Source: Shimwellia blattae DSM 4481 = NBRC 105725 (lineage in GTDB: Bacteria; Pseudomonadota; Gammaproteobacteria; Enterobacterales; Enterobacteriaceae). From it: a stretch of 64,000 nt of DNA. Below the pieces are notes generated by a model. The model saw nothing but the letters and a program-made list of their open reading frames with translations, made no database searches and was not told where the DNA came from. The stretch spans positions 3,162,001-3,226,000 of the forward strand of contig NC_017910.1 in the NCBI RefSeq assembly GCF_000262305.1, given 5' to 3'. Positions 50,980 to 60,227 of the stretch are shown here, piece after piece (position 1 is the stretch's first letter; each line of letters starts with the position of its first letter). The translations under genes and the position numbers were made by a program.

Positions 50980-52038
50980 TTACAGCCCGAGCACCAGCTG
51001 GCGCTCCAGCAGGGGGTCTGTCAGGCTGACATGCAGCCCCACCAGCCGCACCCCGCGACCCGCGCGCCGGGTATCCCAGGTTTGCCGGGCCGTGCGCAGT
51101 AAGTCCGCTTTGTTCAGCTTCGGCCATACGTGCTCCTGGGTTGTCTGCTGGAAATCCTCAAACTTCAGCTTGATGCCCTGGCGGGCAATCACCAGATCCG
51201 GGCGCACCCGCTGCAGGCGTCTTTCCAGCTCCGGGTAGAGCTGCTCAATAATCGCTTCACACGCTTCCCACTGGTGAATATCCTCCGCCAGGGTACGCTC
51301 CACCCCCACCGATTTACGCTGCCGGTCGTTGCTGACCTCACGCGTGTCGATACCCTGGCTGCGCTCCCACAGTACCCGGCCAAATTTCCCGAACCGCCTG
51401 AGCAGCATAGCCAGATCCGCCTGCTGCACATCGGCACAGGTGCGCAGCCCCAGCGCGTCGAGCTTTGCGGCGGTGACTTTGCCCACCCCGGGGATCTTGC
51501 CCAGTGTCAGGCCCTGCAAAAAACCGGGCACCTGCTCCGGGGTTATCACGTACTGACCATCGGGTTTATTCAGATCAGAGGCGATCTTGGCCAGAAATTT
51601 CACCGGTGCTATCCCGGCGGAAGCGGTCAGCCCGAGCTCACGAAAAATAGTGGCCCGGATCTCACGGGCTATCAGCGTGGCGGAGCCGTGGCACAGGGCC
51701 GTGTCGGTAACATCAAGGTAGGCCTCATCAAGGGAGAGGGGTTCGATAAGTGGGGTATAGCGGGCAAAAATGGCCTGAATCTGGCGCGACGCTTCTTTGT
51801 AGGCCTCGAAGCGCCCGGGGAGCAGTGTCAGATGGGGGCACAATTTCAGCGCCATGGCGGTGGGCATGGCGCTGCGCACGCCAAATTTACGCGCCGGGTA
51901 GTTAGCCGTGCTGATAACGCCCCGCCGGTCCCGGCTCCCGCCGATAGCCAGCGGAATATCGCGCAGCGCCGGGTTATCACGCATCTCTACGGCGGCAAAA
52001 AAGCAGTCCATATCCACATGAATGATTTTACGCATCAT
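50980..52038 (-). CDS. dinB: DNA polymerase IV
   Basis: 352 residues (351 if the second ATG at 52035 is used, as in E. coli). A Y-family translesion polymerase with the catalytic acids in HVDMDCFFAAVEMRDNPALR and LSLDEAYLDVTD, the steric-gate Phe (CFF), and the little-finger region ARQGIKLKFEDFQQTTQEHV. It ends ERQLVLGL, the beta-clamp-binding tail of DinB. A perfect LexA box lies about 22 bp upstream, so it is SOS-induced. Confidence 0.97.
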   Translation of the reverse strand: MMRKIIHVDMDCFFAAVEMRDNPALRDIPLAIGGSRDRRGVISTANYPARKFGVRSAMPTAMALKLCPHLTLLPGRFEAYKEASRQIQAIFARYTPLIEPLSLDEAYLDVTDTALCHGSATLIAREIRATIFRELGLTASAGIAPVKFLAKIASDLNKPDGQYVITPEQVPGFLQGLTLGKIPGVGKVTAAKLDALGLRTCADVQQADLAMLLRRFGKFGRVLWERSQGIDTREVSNDRQRKSVGVERTLAEDIHQWEACEAIIEQLYPELERRLQRVRPDLVIARQGIKLKFEDFQQTTQEHVWPKLNKADLLRTARQTWDTRRAGRGVRLVGLHVSLTDPLLERQLVLGL

Positions 52039-52059
52039 ATCTTACCCGGCCACAGATTA

Positions 52060-52075
52060 CTGGATAAGTATACAG
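52060..52075 (-). promoter_or_regulatory. LexA (SOS) box of dinB
   Basis: On the minus strand the 16 bases read CTGTATACTTATCCAG, matching the CTG-N10-CAG consensus exactly with the usual TATA centre. It sits 21 bases ahead of the dinB start. Confidence 0.93.
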
Positions 52076-52095
52076 TGAATTTTACGAAAGGGAAA

Positions 52096-52117
52096 ATCCC
52101 CCCGGGAACGGGGGGAT
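52096..52117 (-). terminator. Terminator of the nqr operon
   Basis: ATCCCCCCG (52096-52104) pairs with CGGGGGGAT (52109-52117) around GGAA. On the minus strand it lies 9 bp past the nqrM stop and is followed by UUUU. Confidence 0.75.
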
Positions 52118-52126
52118 GAAGGCGAG

Positions 52127-52336
52127 TCAGATAATCCGGTTCTGGCGCTGTGCCTCCCGGGCGATCCGCTTTTTACGCGCATCGCAGGGCTCCGGGCAGT
52201 TACATACTTTTTCCAGCCCCAGTGAGGAGATCCCCCCGCAGCTGCCCTGCAGGGATTTGCGTTTCACCAGATAGCCCAGCGACATGCCCAGCACCACCAG
52301 CAGAAAAATAGCAAACGTCGCCAGAAAGATAGTCAT
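52127..52336 (-). CDS. nqrM: Na+-NQR maturation protein NqrM
   Basis: 69 residues. One N-terminal membrane segment (~3-24, IFLATFAIFLLVVLGMSLGY) is followed by a conserved cysteine set: LQGSCGG, KVCNCPEPCDARK. NqrM (ApbE-associated, DUF539) is needed to assemble the iron centre between NqrD and NqrE. It starts 11 bp after nqrF and ends the operon. Confidence 0.95.
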   Translation of the reverse strand: MTIFLATFAIFLLVVLGMSLGYLVKRKSLQGSCGGISSLGLEKVCNCPEPCDARKKRIAREAQRQNRII

Positions 52337-52347
52337 GGTTTATCTCC

Positions 52348-53571
52348 TCAGCCGCCGAAGTCATCCAGCAGGATATTTTCATCCTCTACGCCCAGGCTGT
52401 GCAGCATGGTGATAACGGAGGCATTCATCATTGGCGGGCCACACATATAGAACTCGCAGTCTTCCGGCGCCTGGTGATCCCGCAGGTAGTGCTCATACAG
52501 AACGTTATGGATAAACCCGGTGTAGCCGGTCCAGTTATCTTCCGCCAGCGGCTCTGAAAGCGCAATGTGGAAGGTAAAGTTCGGGTTATCCCGGGCCAGC
52601 TGTTCGAACTCGTCCTGATAGAACATTTCGCGCAGCGAGCGGGCCCCGTACCAGAAGCTGATTTTGCGCGTTGAAGACAGGCGCTTTAACTGATCAAAAA
52701 TATGGGAGCGCATCGGCGCCATACCGGCACCGCCGCCAATAAAGACCATTTCCGCATCGGTATCTTTGGCAAAAAACTCACCAAACGGCCCGGAGATAGT
52801 GACCTTATCGCCCGCTTTGAGAGACCAGATATAAGAGGACATGATCCCCGGCGGTGCATCCGGCGCAGAGGGCGGCGGCGTGGCGATACGCACGTTCAGC
52901 ATGATGATGCCTTTCTCATCCGGGTAGTTCGCCATTGAATAGGCGCGGATGCACGGCTCTTTTACCACCGAGCGGTAGCGGAACAGATTATATTTGTCCC
53001 AGTCGCCACGGTACTCTTCGGGGATATCAAAGTCCGCGTAGTTCACCTCATGGGGGCCACACTCAATCTGAATATAGCCACCGGCGCGAAACGGCACCGC
53101 TTCCCCTTCGGGAATACGCAGCTTAAGCTCTTTGATAAAGGTGGCTTTGTTATCGTTCGAGATAACCTCGCACTCCCATTTCTTCACCCCGAAGATCTCT
53201 TCCGGCAGCTCGATTTTCATATCACTTTTCACTGCTACCTGGCAGGCCAGGCGGCAGCCTTCTTTGGCTTCACGCTTGGTGATATGGGAAAGCTCCGTCG
53301 GTAAGATCTCACCGCCCCCTTCTTTTACCGTTACCCGGCACTGGCCGCAGGAACCGCCACCGCCACAGGCAGAAGAGATAAAAATCCCCTGGTCAGAGAG
53401 CGTATTCAGCAGTTTACCGCCCGCAGGCGTGTGAAACTGTTTGTCCGCCTCACCGTTGACCTCAATTAACACATCCCCGGATTTCACCAGCTTTGATTTG
53501 GCAAACAAAATCAGCACCGAGAGGACCAGGACAATAAGCGTGAACATCACCACGCCAAGAATAATTTCCAT
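52348..53571 (-). CDS. nqrF: Na+-translocating NADH:quinone reductase subunit F
   Basis: 407 residues; the NADH entry subunit. It has one membrane helix (~3-24) and a 2Fe-2S ferredoxin domain with SSACGGGGSCGQCRVTV and CRLACQ. The FAD domain carries RAYSMANYPDEKG and the C-terminal NADH domain has FIGGGAGMAPMRSHIFDQL. Electrons pass NADH-FAD-2Fe2S to the membrane subunits. Twelve bp downstream of nqrE. Confidence 0.97.
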   Translation of the reverse strand: MEIILGVVMFTLIVLVLSVLILFAKSKLVKSGDVLIEVNGEADKQFHTPAGGKLLNTLSDQGIFISSACGGGGSCGQCRVTVKEGGGEILPTELSHITKREAKEGCRLACQVAVKSDMKIELPEEIFGVKKWECEVISNDNKATFIKELKLRIPEGEAVPFRAGGYIQIECGPHEVNYADFDIPEEYRGDWDKYNLFRYRSVVKEPCIRAYSMANYPDEKGIIMLNVRIATPPPSAPDAPPGIMSSYIWSLKAGDKVTISGPFGEFFAKDTDAEMVFIGGGAGMAPMRSHIFDQLKRLSSTRKISFWYGARSLREMFYQDEFEQLARDNPNFTFHIALSEPLAEDNWTGYTGFIHNVLYEHYLRDHQAPEDCEFYMCGPPMMNASVITMLHSLGVEDENILLDDFGG

Positions 53572-53583
53572 ATTTATGCGCCC

Positions 53584-54180
53584 TTATAGCTGTACACCGG
53601 AGAAGGACATAAAGCCCAGCGCCATCAGACCCGTGATGATAAACGTGATCCCCAGGCCATTAAGCCCGGCGGGAACGTTGGCGTATTTCATCTTCTCGCG
53701 AATACCCGCCAGCGCCACAATCGCCAGCATCCAGCCCACCCCGGAGCCCACCCCGTAAACGATGGACTCGGTGAAGTTGTAATCACGCTGCACCATAAAT
53801 GAAACACCGCCGAAAATGGCGCAGTTCACCGCGATAAGCGGCAAAAAGATGCCCAGTGCGTTATACAGCGCCGGGAAGTAGCGATCGAGCGCCATTTCCA
53901 GGATCTGTACCAGCGCCGCAATAACCCCGATAAAGGTGATGAAGTTGAGGAAGCTCAGATCCACCCCTTCAACGATTGCGCCGTCGCGCAGCACCAGGTT
54001 GTAGATAAGGTTATTGATAGGTACGGAAATCCCCAGCACCACGGTAACCGCCACACCCAGCCCAAACGCGGTAGAGACCTTTTTGGACACCGCCAGAAAA
54101 GTACACATACCGAGGAAGAAGGCTAACGCCATGTTCTCAACGAACACCGCGCGCACAAACAAACTAATATAATGAGCCAC
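53584..54180 (-). CDS. nqrE: Na+-translocating NADH:quinone reductase subunit E
   Basis: 198 residues with six membrane segments; a half of the NqrD/NqrE pair that binds an iron centre within the membrane. Family blocks are SLFVRAVFVENMALAFFLGM, CTFLAVSKKVSTAFGLG and VNCAIFGGVSFMVQRDYNFT; the cysteines in these two blocks are the iron ligands known in the family. Confidence 0.97.
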   Translation of the reverse strand: MAHYISLFVRAVFVENMALAFFLGMCTFLAVSKKVSTAFGLGVAVTVVLGISVPINNLIYNLVLRDGAIVEGVDLSFLNFITFIGVIAALVQILEMALDRYFPALYNALGIFLPLIAVNCAIFGGVSFMVQRDYNFTESIVYGVGSGVGWMLAIVALAGIREKMKYANVPAGLNGLGITFIITGLMALGFMSFSGVQL

Positions 54181-54186
54181 GGTCCG

Positions 54187-54825
54187 TTACTCCTTTTCCT
54201 GTTGTTCTGGCTTGAGGGTACGCAGAACCCAAATCAGCAGACCGATAATAAAGAACGCGCTGGGCGCCAGCAGGAACAGGCCATTAGGCACATACCAGCC
54301 ACCGTTTTGTACCGTCTCCAGCACGGTGATGCCAAACAGCTTGCCGCTGCCGATAAGCTCACGCAGGAAGCCGACAATAATCAGGATAACCCCGTAGCCC
54401 AGACCGTTGCCGATACCGTCCATCATGCTGGCCAGCGGCGGCGATTTCATGGCATAGGCTTCTGCGCGGCCCATCACGATACAGTTGGTGATGATAAGCC
54501 CGACAAATACCGACAGCTGTTTGGAGATCTGGTAGGCATAGGCCCGCAGGATCTGGTCCACCACGATAACCAGGGAGGCGATAATCGCCATCTGCACGAT
54601 GATGCGCACGCTGCCCGGAATATGGTGGCGGATAAGTGAAATAAACAGGTTAGAAAACGCCAGCACCAGGGTCACCGCAATGGTCATCACCAGCGCGGTT
54701 TCAAGTTTTGTGGTCACCGCCAGGGCGGAGCAGATCCCGAGGATTTGCAGCGTAATCGGGTTGTTATCCACCAGCGGGCTTACCAGCACCCGCTTGATTT
54801 CCTTCATATTTGCCATATCAGCCAT
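54187..54825 (-). CDS. nqrD: Na+-translocating NADH:quinone reductase subunit D
   Basis: 212 residues with six membrane segments, homologous to NqrE in inverted topology. Family marks are KEIKRVLVSPLVDNNPITLQ, LGICSALAVTTKLETALVM and GLIITNCIVMGRAEAYAMK, again with the two iron-binding cysteines. The ATG at 54825 overlaps the nqrC stop by 8 bp, so translation is coupled; ATG codons 9 and 18 bases downstream are alternatives. Six bp upstream of nqrE. Confidence 0.97.
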   Translation of the reverse strand: MADMANMKEIKRVLVSPLVDNNPITLQILGICSALAVTTKLETALVMTIAVTLVLAFSNLFISLIRHHIPGSVRIIVQMAIIASLVIVVDQILRAYAYQISKQLSVFVGLIITNCIVMGRAEAYAMKSPPLASMMDGIGNGLGYGVILIIVGFLRELIGSGKLFGITVLETVQNGGWYVPNGLFLLAPSAFFIIGLLIWVLRTLKPEQQEKE

Positions 54826-55612
54826 TGTTCAGCGCCCCCTCACGGACCTGTTTCAGGAAAGGCCCAAAGCCCATATCCCCCAGCCAGAAGTCAAACGAGC
54901 GCTGCACGCCATTGGCGGTCAGCGTTGCGCCAGACAGCCCGTCTACCCCGTGCTCATCGCCCTGACGGGCGCCGCCTTTAACAATCCGGATGGCCGGTTT
55001 TCCGCCTTCATCCAGCAGTTTTTTCCCCACCCACTGCGCGCGCCACGCAGGGTTTTCAATTTCGCCCCCCAGGCCCGGCGTTTCACCGTGATCATAGTAG
55101 GTGATGCCCTTAACCGTGCTGCCATCTGGCCCCAGGGCCACAAACGCGTGCATCACTGACCATAAACCGGTGCCGTAGACCGGCAGCACAATTTCCTGAA
55201 GCTGTTTTTGCGCATCGCGCACCAGGTAAATCTCAACCACATTGGCGCGCTTGCGAATGCCTGCCGGGTCCTGATCGCCACCCAGGGTAGTGTTCTGGGC
55301 CGGATCCCGGGCGGCTAAGGTCGGGTTAAAGCTCGCCGGGTCTTTATCCAGCAATGTGCCAGTTTTCAGATCCAGCAGCCGCGGTGTTACCTGGCTGTCA
55401 AAGGCCGCCATAACGGCCGCGTCAGACATGCCCGGCTGTAGCATGCCGGTTACGCTGAGGATATTGCGTTGTTTATCGAGAACTTTTTGCGCCTCCTGGC
55501 GGGATTTCAGCCCCACGGCCGCGCCGGACACCACCACTGAGCACACCAGGCAGAGGATCAGCACCACCAGCAGTGTTTTCCCAGTGCTATCTTTATTTTT
55601 GCTCTCAGCCAC
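54818..55612 (-). CDS. nqrC: Na+-translocating NADH:quinone reductase subunit C
   Basis: 264 residues. One N-terminal membrane helix (~12-32) is followed by a periplasmic FMN-binding domain. The FMN is attached by ApbE to the last Thr of DGLSGATLTANG (Thr230). The start is taken as GTG at 55612: GGAGGA lies 6 bases upstream and VAESKNKDSTGKT is the normal N-terminus. It overlaps the nqrB stop by 8 bp. The longer open frame upstream lies inside nqrB and is not used. Confidence 0.95.
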   Translation of the reverse strand: MAESKNKDSTGKTLLVVLILCLVCSVVVSGAAVGLKSRQEAQKVLDKQRNILSVTGMLQPGMSDAAVMAAFDSQVTPRLLDLKTGTLLDKDPASFNPTLAARDPAQNTTLGGDQDPAGIRKRANVVEIYLVRDAQKQLQEIVLPVYGTGLWSVMHAFVALGPDGSTVKGITYYDHGETPGLGGEIENPAWRAQWVGKKLLDEGGKPAIRIVKGGARQGDEHGVDGLSGATLTANGVQRSFDFWLGDMGFGPFLKQVREGALNNG

Positions 55613-56843
55613 GGGACTTCCTCCGTTTGATATTGGCCTGCACCACCAGATAATCGAACAGCGGCGCAAAGAGGTTAGCGAACAGGATCGCCAGCATCAT
55701 GCCCTCCGGATATGCCGGGTTAACCACCCGGATCAACACACACATCACGCCGATTAATATCCCGTACCACCATTTCCCTTTACTGGTAAACGAAGCAGAC
55801 ACGGGATCCGTTGCCATAAACATCATGCCGAAGGCGAACCCGCCCAGCACCAGGTGCCAGTACCAGGGCATGGCGAACATCGGGTTAGTCGCAGAGCCAA
55901 TCAGGTTAAACAGGGTTGCCGTGGCCACCATGCCAATCATCACCCCGGCGACAATGCGCCAGGAAGCAACGCGGCCAAAAATAATGATGGCGCCGCCAAT
56001 CAGGATCATCAGGGTAGAGACTTCGCCAATGGAGCCGGGAATATTGCCAAGGAAGGCGTCCATCCAGGTGACGGGCTGCCCGGAGGTAACATTGACCAGC
56101 GCTTCACCGCCGTTGCTCGCCCACTGCGACAGCGGGGTCGCACCGGAAAAGCCATCTGCCGCAGTCCACACCAGATCCCCGGAAATCTGAGCCGGGTAGG
56201 CAAAGAACAGAAATGCGCGCCCCGCCAGCGCCGGGTTCAGGAAGTTACGCCCGGTGCCGCCAAAGATCTCTTTTGCGATAACCACGCCAAATGAGATCCC
56301 CAGTGCCGCCTGCCAGAGCGGCAGTGTGGGCGGAACAATCAGGGCAAACAGAATGGAGGTAACAAAAAAGCCTTCATTCACCTCGTGTTTGCGCACAATG
56401 GCGAACACCACTTCCCAGAAGCCACCCACCAGGAACACGGTGAGGTAGACAGGCAGGAAGTAGACCGCCCCGAGGGTCAGCATACTCAGCCAGCCCGCAT
56501 CCGGTGTGAAGTTCACCCCCAGCCACTGGGCCAGACAGTAATGCCAGTCACCGGCGATCACCTGCTGGAGCTGTTCCGGACTGTAGAGCTTATTCAGCGC
56601 CGGTATGGTTTGTAGCCCCACGTTGTACATGCCCCAGAACATGGCCGGGAATACTGCAAACCATACCAGGATCATCATACGTTTAAGGTCGATGGCATCG
56701 CGCACATGGGATGCCCCGCGGGTAACGTGGCCCGGGGTGTAAAACAGTGTAGCCGTCGCCTCAAACAGCGGGTAATACTTTTCCAGCTTGCCGCCTTTGG
56801 TGAAGTGCGGCTCCATTTTGTCAAACAGTTGCTTCAGGCCCAT
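55605..56843 (-). CDS. nqrB: Na+-translocating NADH:quinone reductase subunit B
   Basis: 412 residues with about ten membrane segments. It carries covalent FMN on Thr236 in DGFSGATPLSQ, the same position as in Vibrio cholerae NqrB, and is the main part of the sodium path. It starts 3 bp after the nqrA stop. Confidence 0.97.
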   Translation of the reverse strand: MGLKQLFDKMEPHFTKGGKLEKYYPLFEATATLFYTPGHVTRGASHVRDAIDLKRMMILVWFAVFPAMFWGMYNVGLQTIPALNKLYSPEQLQQVIAGDWHYCLAQWLGVNFTPDAGWLSMLTLGAVYFLPVYLTVFLVGGFWEVVFAIVRKHEVNEGFFVTSILFALIVPPTLPLWQAALGISFGVVIAKEIFGGTGRNFLNPALAGRAFLFFAYPAQISGDLVWTAADGFSGATPLSQWASNGGEALVNVTSGQPVTWMDAFLGNIPGSIGEVSTLMILIGGAIIIFGRVASWRIVAGVMIGMVATATLFNLIGSATNPMFAMPWYWHLVLGGFAFGMMFMATDPVSASFTSKGKWWYGILIGVMCVLIRVVNPAYPEGMMLAILFANLFAPLFDYLVVQANIKRRKSRG

Positions 56844-56846
56844 GAC

Positions 56847-58190
56847 TTATCCTTCCTGCTCGATACGGGTCAACACGCTGCGCAATACCGGGCCATATTC
56901 ATATTTCCCGGGGCAGACGTAAGTACAGAGCGCCAGATCTTCTTCATCCAGCTCCAGGCAGCCCAGCGCCTGAGCGCTGTCCGTATCACCGGACAGCAGA
57001 TCGCGCAGTAACGGCGTTGCCAGAATATCCAGCGGCATCACGCGCTCGTAATTGCCGATCGGCACCATGGCGCGCTCGCCGCCGTGGGTATCCGTGGTAA
57101 AGCTGAACAGTTTATTTCTGAGGAAATGGCCCACGGTGGTGCGGGTAACGGAGTATTTGTCTTTACCGGGCATCACCCAGCCAAACAGCTCTTTTTCGCG
57201 GCCTTCTTTGAGTACAGATACCTGCAAATGGAAACGGCCCAGCCAGGCCCGGGCACCGGTGCCATGAACGCCGCTGAGCACAGAGCCGGAAATAATGCGG
57301 TTATCCCCCTCTTTGAGCTCACCGGCGGTCAGATCCTCCAGCGATGCCCCAAGACGGGTGCGCAGCAGGCGCGGTGATTTCACCTGTGGCCCGCCCAGAG
57401 CGATCACGCGCTCGGTCCACAGTTCGCCATTAACGAACAGATGACCAATAGCAATCACATCCTGATAGTTAAGATGCCAGACCTGATGCGCCAGGCTCAC
57501 CGGCGCGAGGAAATGAATGTGAGTCCCCACCAACCCGGCAGGATGGGGGCCGGCAAACTCGTTGAAAGTGACCTGACCACAAGGGTGGCCGCCCAGCATA
57601 CCGCCGCTGGCCTGGCAGACATGGACCTTACCGCTGGTCAGCCGCGCCAGCACCATGAGGCCCGCATCAAACATGGTGCGGTGCCGGGCGATAATCGGCT
57701 GCGGATCGACACTCAGCGGGTTGGTGTCCATCGCGGTGACAAAGATGGCTTCCGGGCGGGTGCCCGGTGCCGGGGATTTACTGAACGGACGCGTGCGCAG
57801 CGCGGTCCACATTCCGGATTGCAGCAGTTGCTGTTCAACGACATCCGGATCCAGTGTCGCCAGGCTTTCCGGCGGATGCTGCTCAAATGTCAGCGCATCA
57901 TCCCCTTCAACCGCGATAACCACAGATTCCAGCACCCGGCGTTCGCCGCGGTTAATCGCCGTGATCCGGCCTGCGGCCGGGGCAGTAAACAGTACGCCCG
58001 GATTTTTTTTATCTTCGAACAGCACCTGGCCTTTACGCACCTGGTCCCCTTCCTGCACTCGCATCGAGGGGCGCATACCGACATACTCTTCCCCCAGGAC
58101 AGCGACCGAGCCGATAACCGGCCCTTCTGCGATGTGCTGTTCCGGGACGCCAGCAACGGGCAGATCCAGCCCTTTATTTATTTTAATCAT
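56847..58190 (-). CDS. nqrA: Na+-translocating NADH:quinone reductase subunit A
   Basis: 447 residues, soluble subunit at the cytoplasmic face associated with quinone binding. Conserved parts are MIKINKGLDLPVAGVPEQ, VFVTAMDTNPL-type region (IFVTAMDTNPLSVDPQPII) and the C-terminal CTYVCPGKYEYGPVLR. First gene of the nqrABCDEF-M operon, which in this genome sits between dinB and dpaA, where E. coli K-12 has dinJ/yafQ and lateral-flagellar remnants. Confidence 0.97.
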   Translation of the reverse strand: MIKINKGLDLPVAGVPEQHIAEGPVIGSVAVLGEEYVGMRPSMRVQEGDQVRKGQVLFEDKKNPGVLFTAPAAGRITAINRGERRVLESVVIAVEGDDALTFEQHPPESLATLDPDVVEQQLLQSGMWTALRTRPFSKSPAPGTRPEAIFVTAMDTNPLSVDPQPIIARHRTMFDAGLMVLARLTSGKVHVCQASGGMLGGHPCGQVTFNEFAGPHPAGLVGTHIHFLAPVSLAHQVWHLNYQDVIAIGHLFVNGELWTERVIALGGPQVKSPRLLRTRLGASLEDLTAGELKEGDNRIISGSVLSGVHGTGARAWLGRFHLQVSVLKEGREKELFGWVMPGKDKYSVTRTTVGHFLRNKLFSFTTDTHGGERAMVPIGNYERVMPLDILATPLLRDLLSGDTDSAQALGCLELDEEDLALCTYVCPGKYEYGPVLRSVLTRIEQEG

Positions 58191-58660
58191 AATGTTAGCA
58201 CACTAAAGTTAGCGATATTACGCTGTTCAGAATGAACCAGCGCGTGCGTGATGAGCAATAACATGGTGTTAAGAAGGACTTAAGGCAGGAGTCGACACCA
58301 GAGCGGGCAGGATCCCTTTCCGCTATGGTAATGCAATGAGCTCCGGAAAAGCGTCCAGTCTTATCCAGGGGGCCATCATCGTTACGGATTGTAACATTAA
58401 ATTACCCGCCAGCAGGATAGCGCGGGGGGGAAAATCCCGCAACAGATGTTCTGTAATGCGAGCCAGTACGCAACTTTCGCAAGATCTTCCCCTGTACACG
58501 GGGGCAGATTGCCTCAAAATAAGGACTGGCCCGCCCCACTCTCCGCTTGCGAAAAATAACAGCGGTGCTAATGTGAGCGCTCCTGTAAGGAATTCTCCTG
58601 GTTTGGGTCTGTTTTCGCCGTCCTGGCGATGGTTTCGGGTTTATCAAGGATCAAGCAGTC
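58191..58660. other. 470-bp divergent intergenic region between nqrA and dpaA
   Basis: No gene is supported on either strand. It must hold the nqr promoter (left part) and the dpaA promoter (right part). The dpaA ribosome site is near 58643-58655 (ATCAAGGATC). Short open frames here lack ribosome sites and recognisable motifs. Confidence 0.5.
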
Positions 58661-59407
58661 ATGCACAGAATCGCATTTGTTATTGCGATGCTTCTGTTGC
58701 CGTGTTCTTCATTCGCCAGTTTACTGGGTGGCAACACAGCAACCAGCGGCTCATCAACAATTACCGCCGCAACGCGGCATCAGTTTATTGGCTCTCCGGT
58801 TTATATTCAGATATTTAAGGAAGAGCGCACCCTGGAGCTGTGGGTAAAAAATGGTGAGAAATACCAGCTCGCCAACAGCTACCGGATCTGTGACTACTCG
58901 GGCGGTCTGGGCCCGAAACGCAGGCAGGGCGATTTCAAGAGCCCGGAAGGGTTTTATAACGTCACCCGTAGCCAGCTGAAACCGGACAGCCGCTTCTATA
59001 AGGCTATCAATATTGGTTTCCCGAACCAGTACGATCGCGACCACGGGTACGATGGCAAATATCTGATGATCCACGGCGCCTGTGTCTCCGTGGGCTGCTA
59101 CGCCATGACCGATACCGGTATTGATGAGATTTTTGAGTTCGTTACCGGCGCGCTGATCTTTGGCCAGCCACGGGTGCAGGTCAGTATTTTCCCGTTCCGC
59201 ATGACGGATCAGAACATGGCGCGCCATCAGCACTCTTACTACCGGGACTTCTGGCAGCAGCTGAAACCGGGCTATGACTATTTTGCCGCCAATCACCAGC
59301 CGCCGGTGGTCTCTGTCAATAACGGCAACTATATTGTCAGCGGCCCGACGACCGGGATTATTCAGCCGCAGCTGGCCTCAAACTACACGGTTTCCGAGGC
59401 AAAATAA
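58661..59407 (+). CDS. dpaA: Peptidoglycan-Lpp amidase DpaA (YafK, LdtF)
   Basis: 248 residues with a signal peptide (MHRIAFVIAMLLLPCSSFAS) and a YkuD L,D-transpeptidase-type domain (~45-190). The catalytic Cys146 lies in MIHGACVSVGCYAMTD, with the general-base His138. In E. coli DpaA removes Braun's lipoprotein from peptidoglycan rather than making crosslinks. The gene is convergent with yafJ, overlapping its 3' end by 30 bp. Confidence 0.94.
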   Translation: MHRIAFVIAMLLLPCSSFASLLGGNTATSGSSTITAATRHQFIGSPVYIQIFKEERTLELWVKNGEKYQLANSYRICDYSGGLGPKRRQGDFKSPEGFYNVTRSQLKPDSRFYKAINIGFPNQYDRDHGYDGKYLMIHGACVSVGCYAMTDTGIDEIFEFVTGALIFGQPRVQVSIFPFRMTDQNMARHQHSYYRDFWQQLKPGYDYFAANHQPPVVSVNNGNYIVSGPTTGIIQPQLASNYTVSEAK

Positions 59408-60145
59408 CGCCCACTCGCCTGGCGCTATCCGGTGCCAGGTTTCATTGCCCGTCAGGGGCTGGGTGGCAATCACGGAAACCACATCGTCTGGTGTGGTTTG
59501 CGTCTGAAAGTCTATCTCCACATCCCTGTCCAGCAGTTTTGCCACCCCAAACGGCGCCCGCCGGGTGATCCAGTAAAGGTTGTTTGAGCAAAACGCCATC
59601 AGGTAATTGCCATCCGACAGCAGCATATTAAACACGCCTTTACTGCGCAGTTGCTCTGCCAGCTGCGCCACATAGCGAAACATGTCGGTCATATCTTCCG
59701 GCGGTGTGGGGTAGCGGCGCGCCAGATTGTACAGCAGCCAGCAAAAGGCCTTTTCGCTGTCCGTTTCGCCCACCGGGCGAAAGTGGCCGGTTTCCAGCGT
59801 TTCATAACCGGTAAGCTGCCCGTTGTGGGCGTATGTCCAGTTATACCCCCACAGCTCGCGGGTAAACGGGTGGGTGTTTTCCAGCGACACGTTGCCGCGG
59901 TTAGCCTGGCGAATATGCGCCACCACACTGCATGATTTTATCGGGTAGTCCTGGACCAGGCGGGCAATGGGTGAGTTAAAGCTCGGGTGCGGATCTTTAA
60001 ATGTCCGGCAGCCTTTGCCCTCATAGAAGGTGATCCCCCAGCCATCTTTATGCGGCCCTGTACCGCCGCCGCGCTGTACCAGCCCGGTAAAACTAAAGCA
60101 GATATCCGTTGGTACGTTGGCACTCATGCCCAGCAACTCACACAT
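59378..60145 (-). CDS. yafJ: Class II glutamine amidotransferase YafJ
   Basis: 255 residues of the Ntn-type GATase family. Catalytic Cys2 is exposed after Met removal (MCELLGMSANVPTDICFSFT), and HIRQANRGNVSLENTHPF and WTYAHNGQLTGYE are the glutamine-site blocks. There is no synthase domain, so the partner reaction is unknown. It lies downstream of gmhA in the same direction; a 9-bp stem separates them. Confidence 0.93.
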   Translation of the reverse strand: MCELLGMSANVPTDICFSFTGLVQRGGGTGPHKDGWGITFYEGKGCRTFKDPHPSFNSPIARLVQDYPIKSCSVVAHIRQANRGNVSLENTHPFTRELWGYNWTYAHNGQLTGYETLETGHFRPVGETDSEKAFCWLLYNLARRYPTPPEDMTDMFRYVAQLAEQLRSKGVFNMLLSDGNYLMAFCSNNLYWITRRAPFGVAKLLDRDVEIDFQTQTTPDDVVSVIATQPLTGNETWHRIAPGEWALFCLGNRVV

Positions 60146-60198
60146 GTTTACCCCCTGCCCCGCATCCCCCGGGGAACAACAAAGAGATTGTGAATACA

Positions 60199-60220
60199 GC
60201 GGGCACCTGCCGGTGCCCGC
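60199..60220 (-). terminator. Hairpin between gmhA and yafJ
   Basis: GCGGGCACC (60199-60207) pairs with GGTGCCCGC (60212-60220). It lies just past the gmhA stop, but the following U content is low, so termination is probably partial. Confidence 0.5.
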
Positions 60221-60227
60221 CGGTCTG

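Noticed and set aside
57441..58235. Plus-strand open frames opposite nqrA
   Set aside because: They are antisense to a conserved respiratory subunit and carry no domain signal.
58323..58517. Minus-strand 64-residue frame between nqrA and dpaA
   Set aside because: It has no ribosome site, no recognisable motif and no neighbour support.
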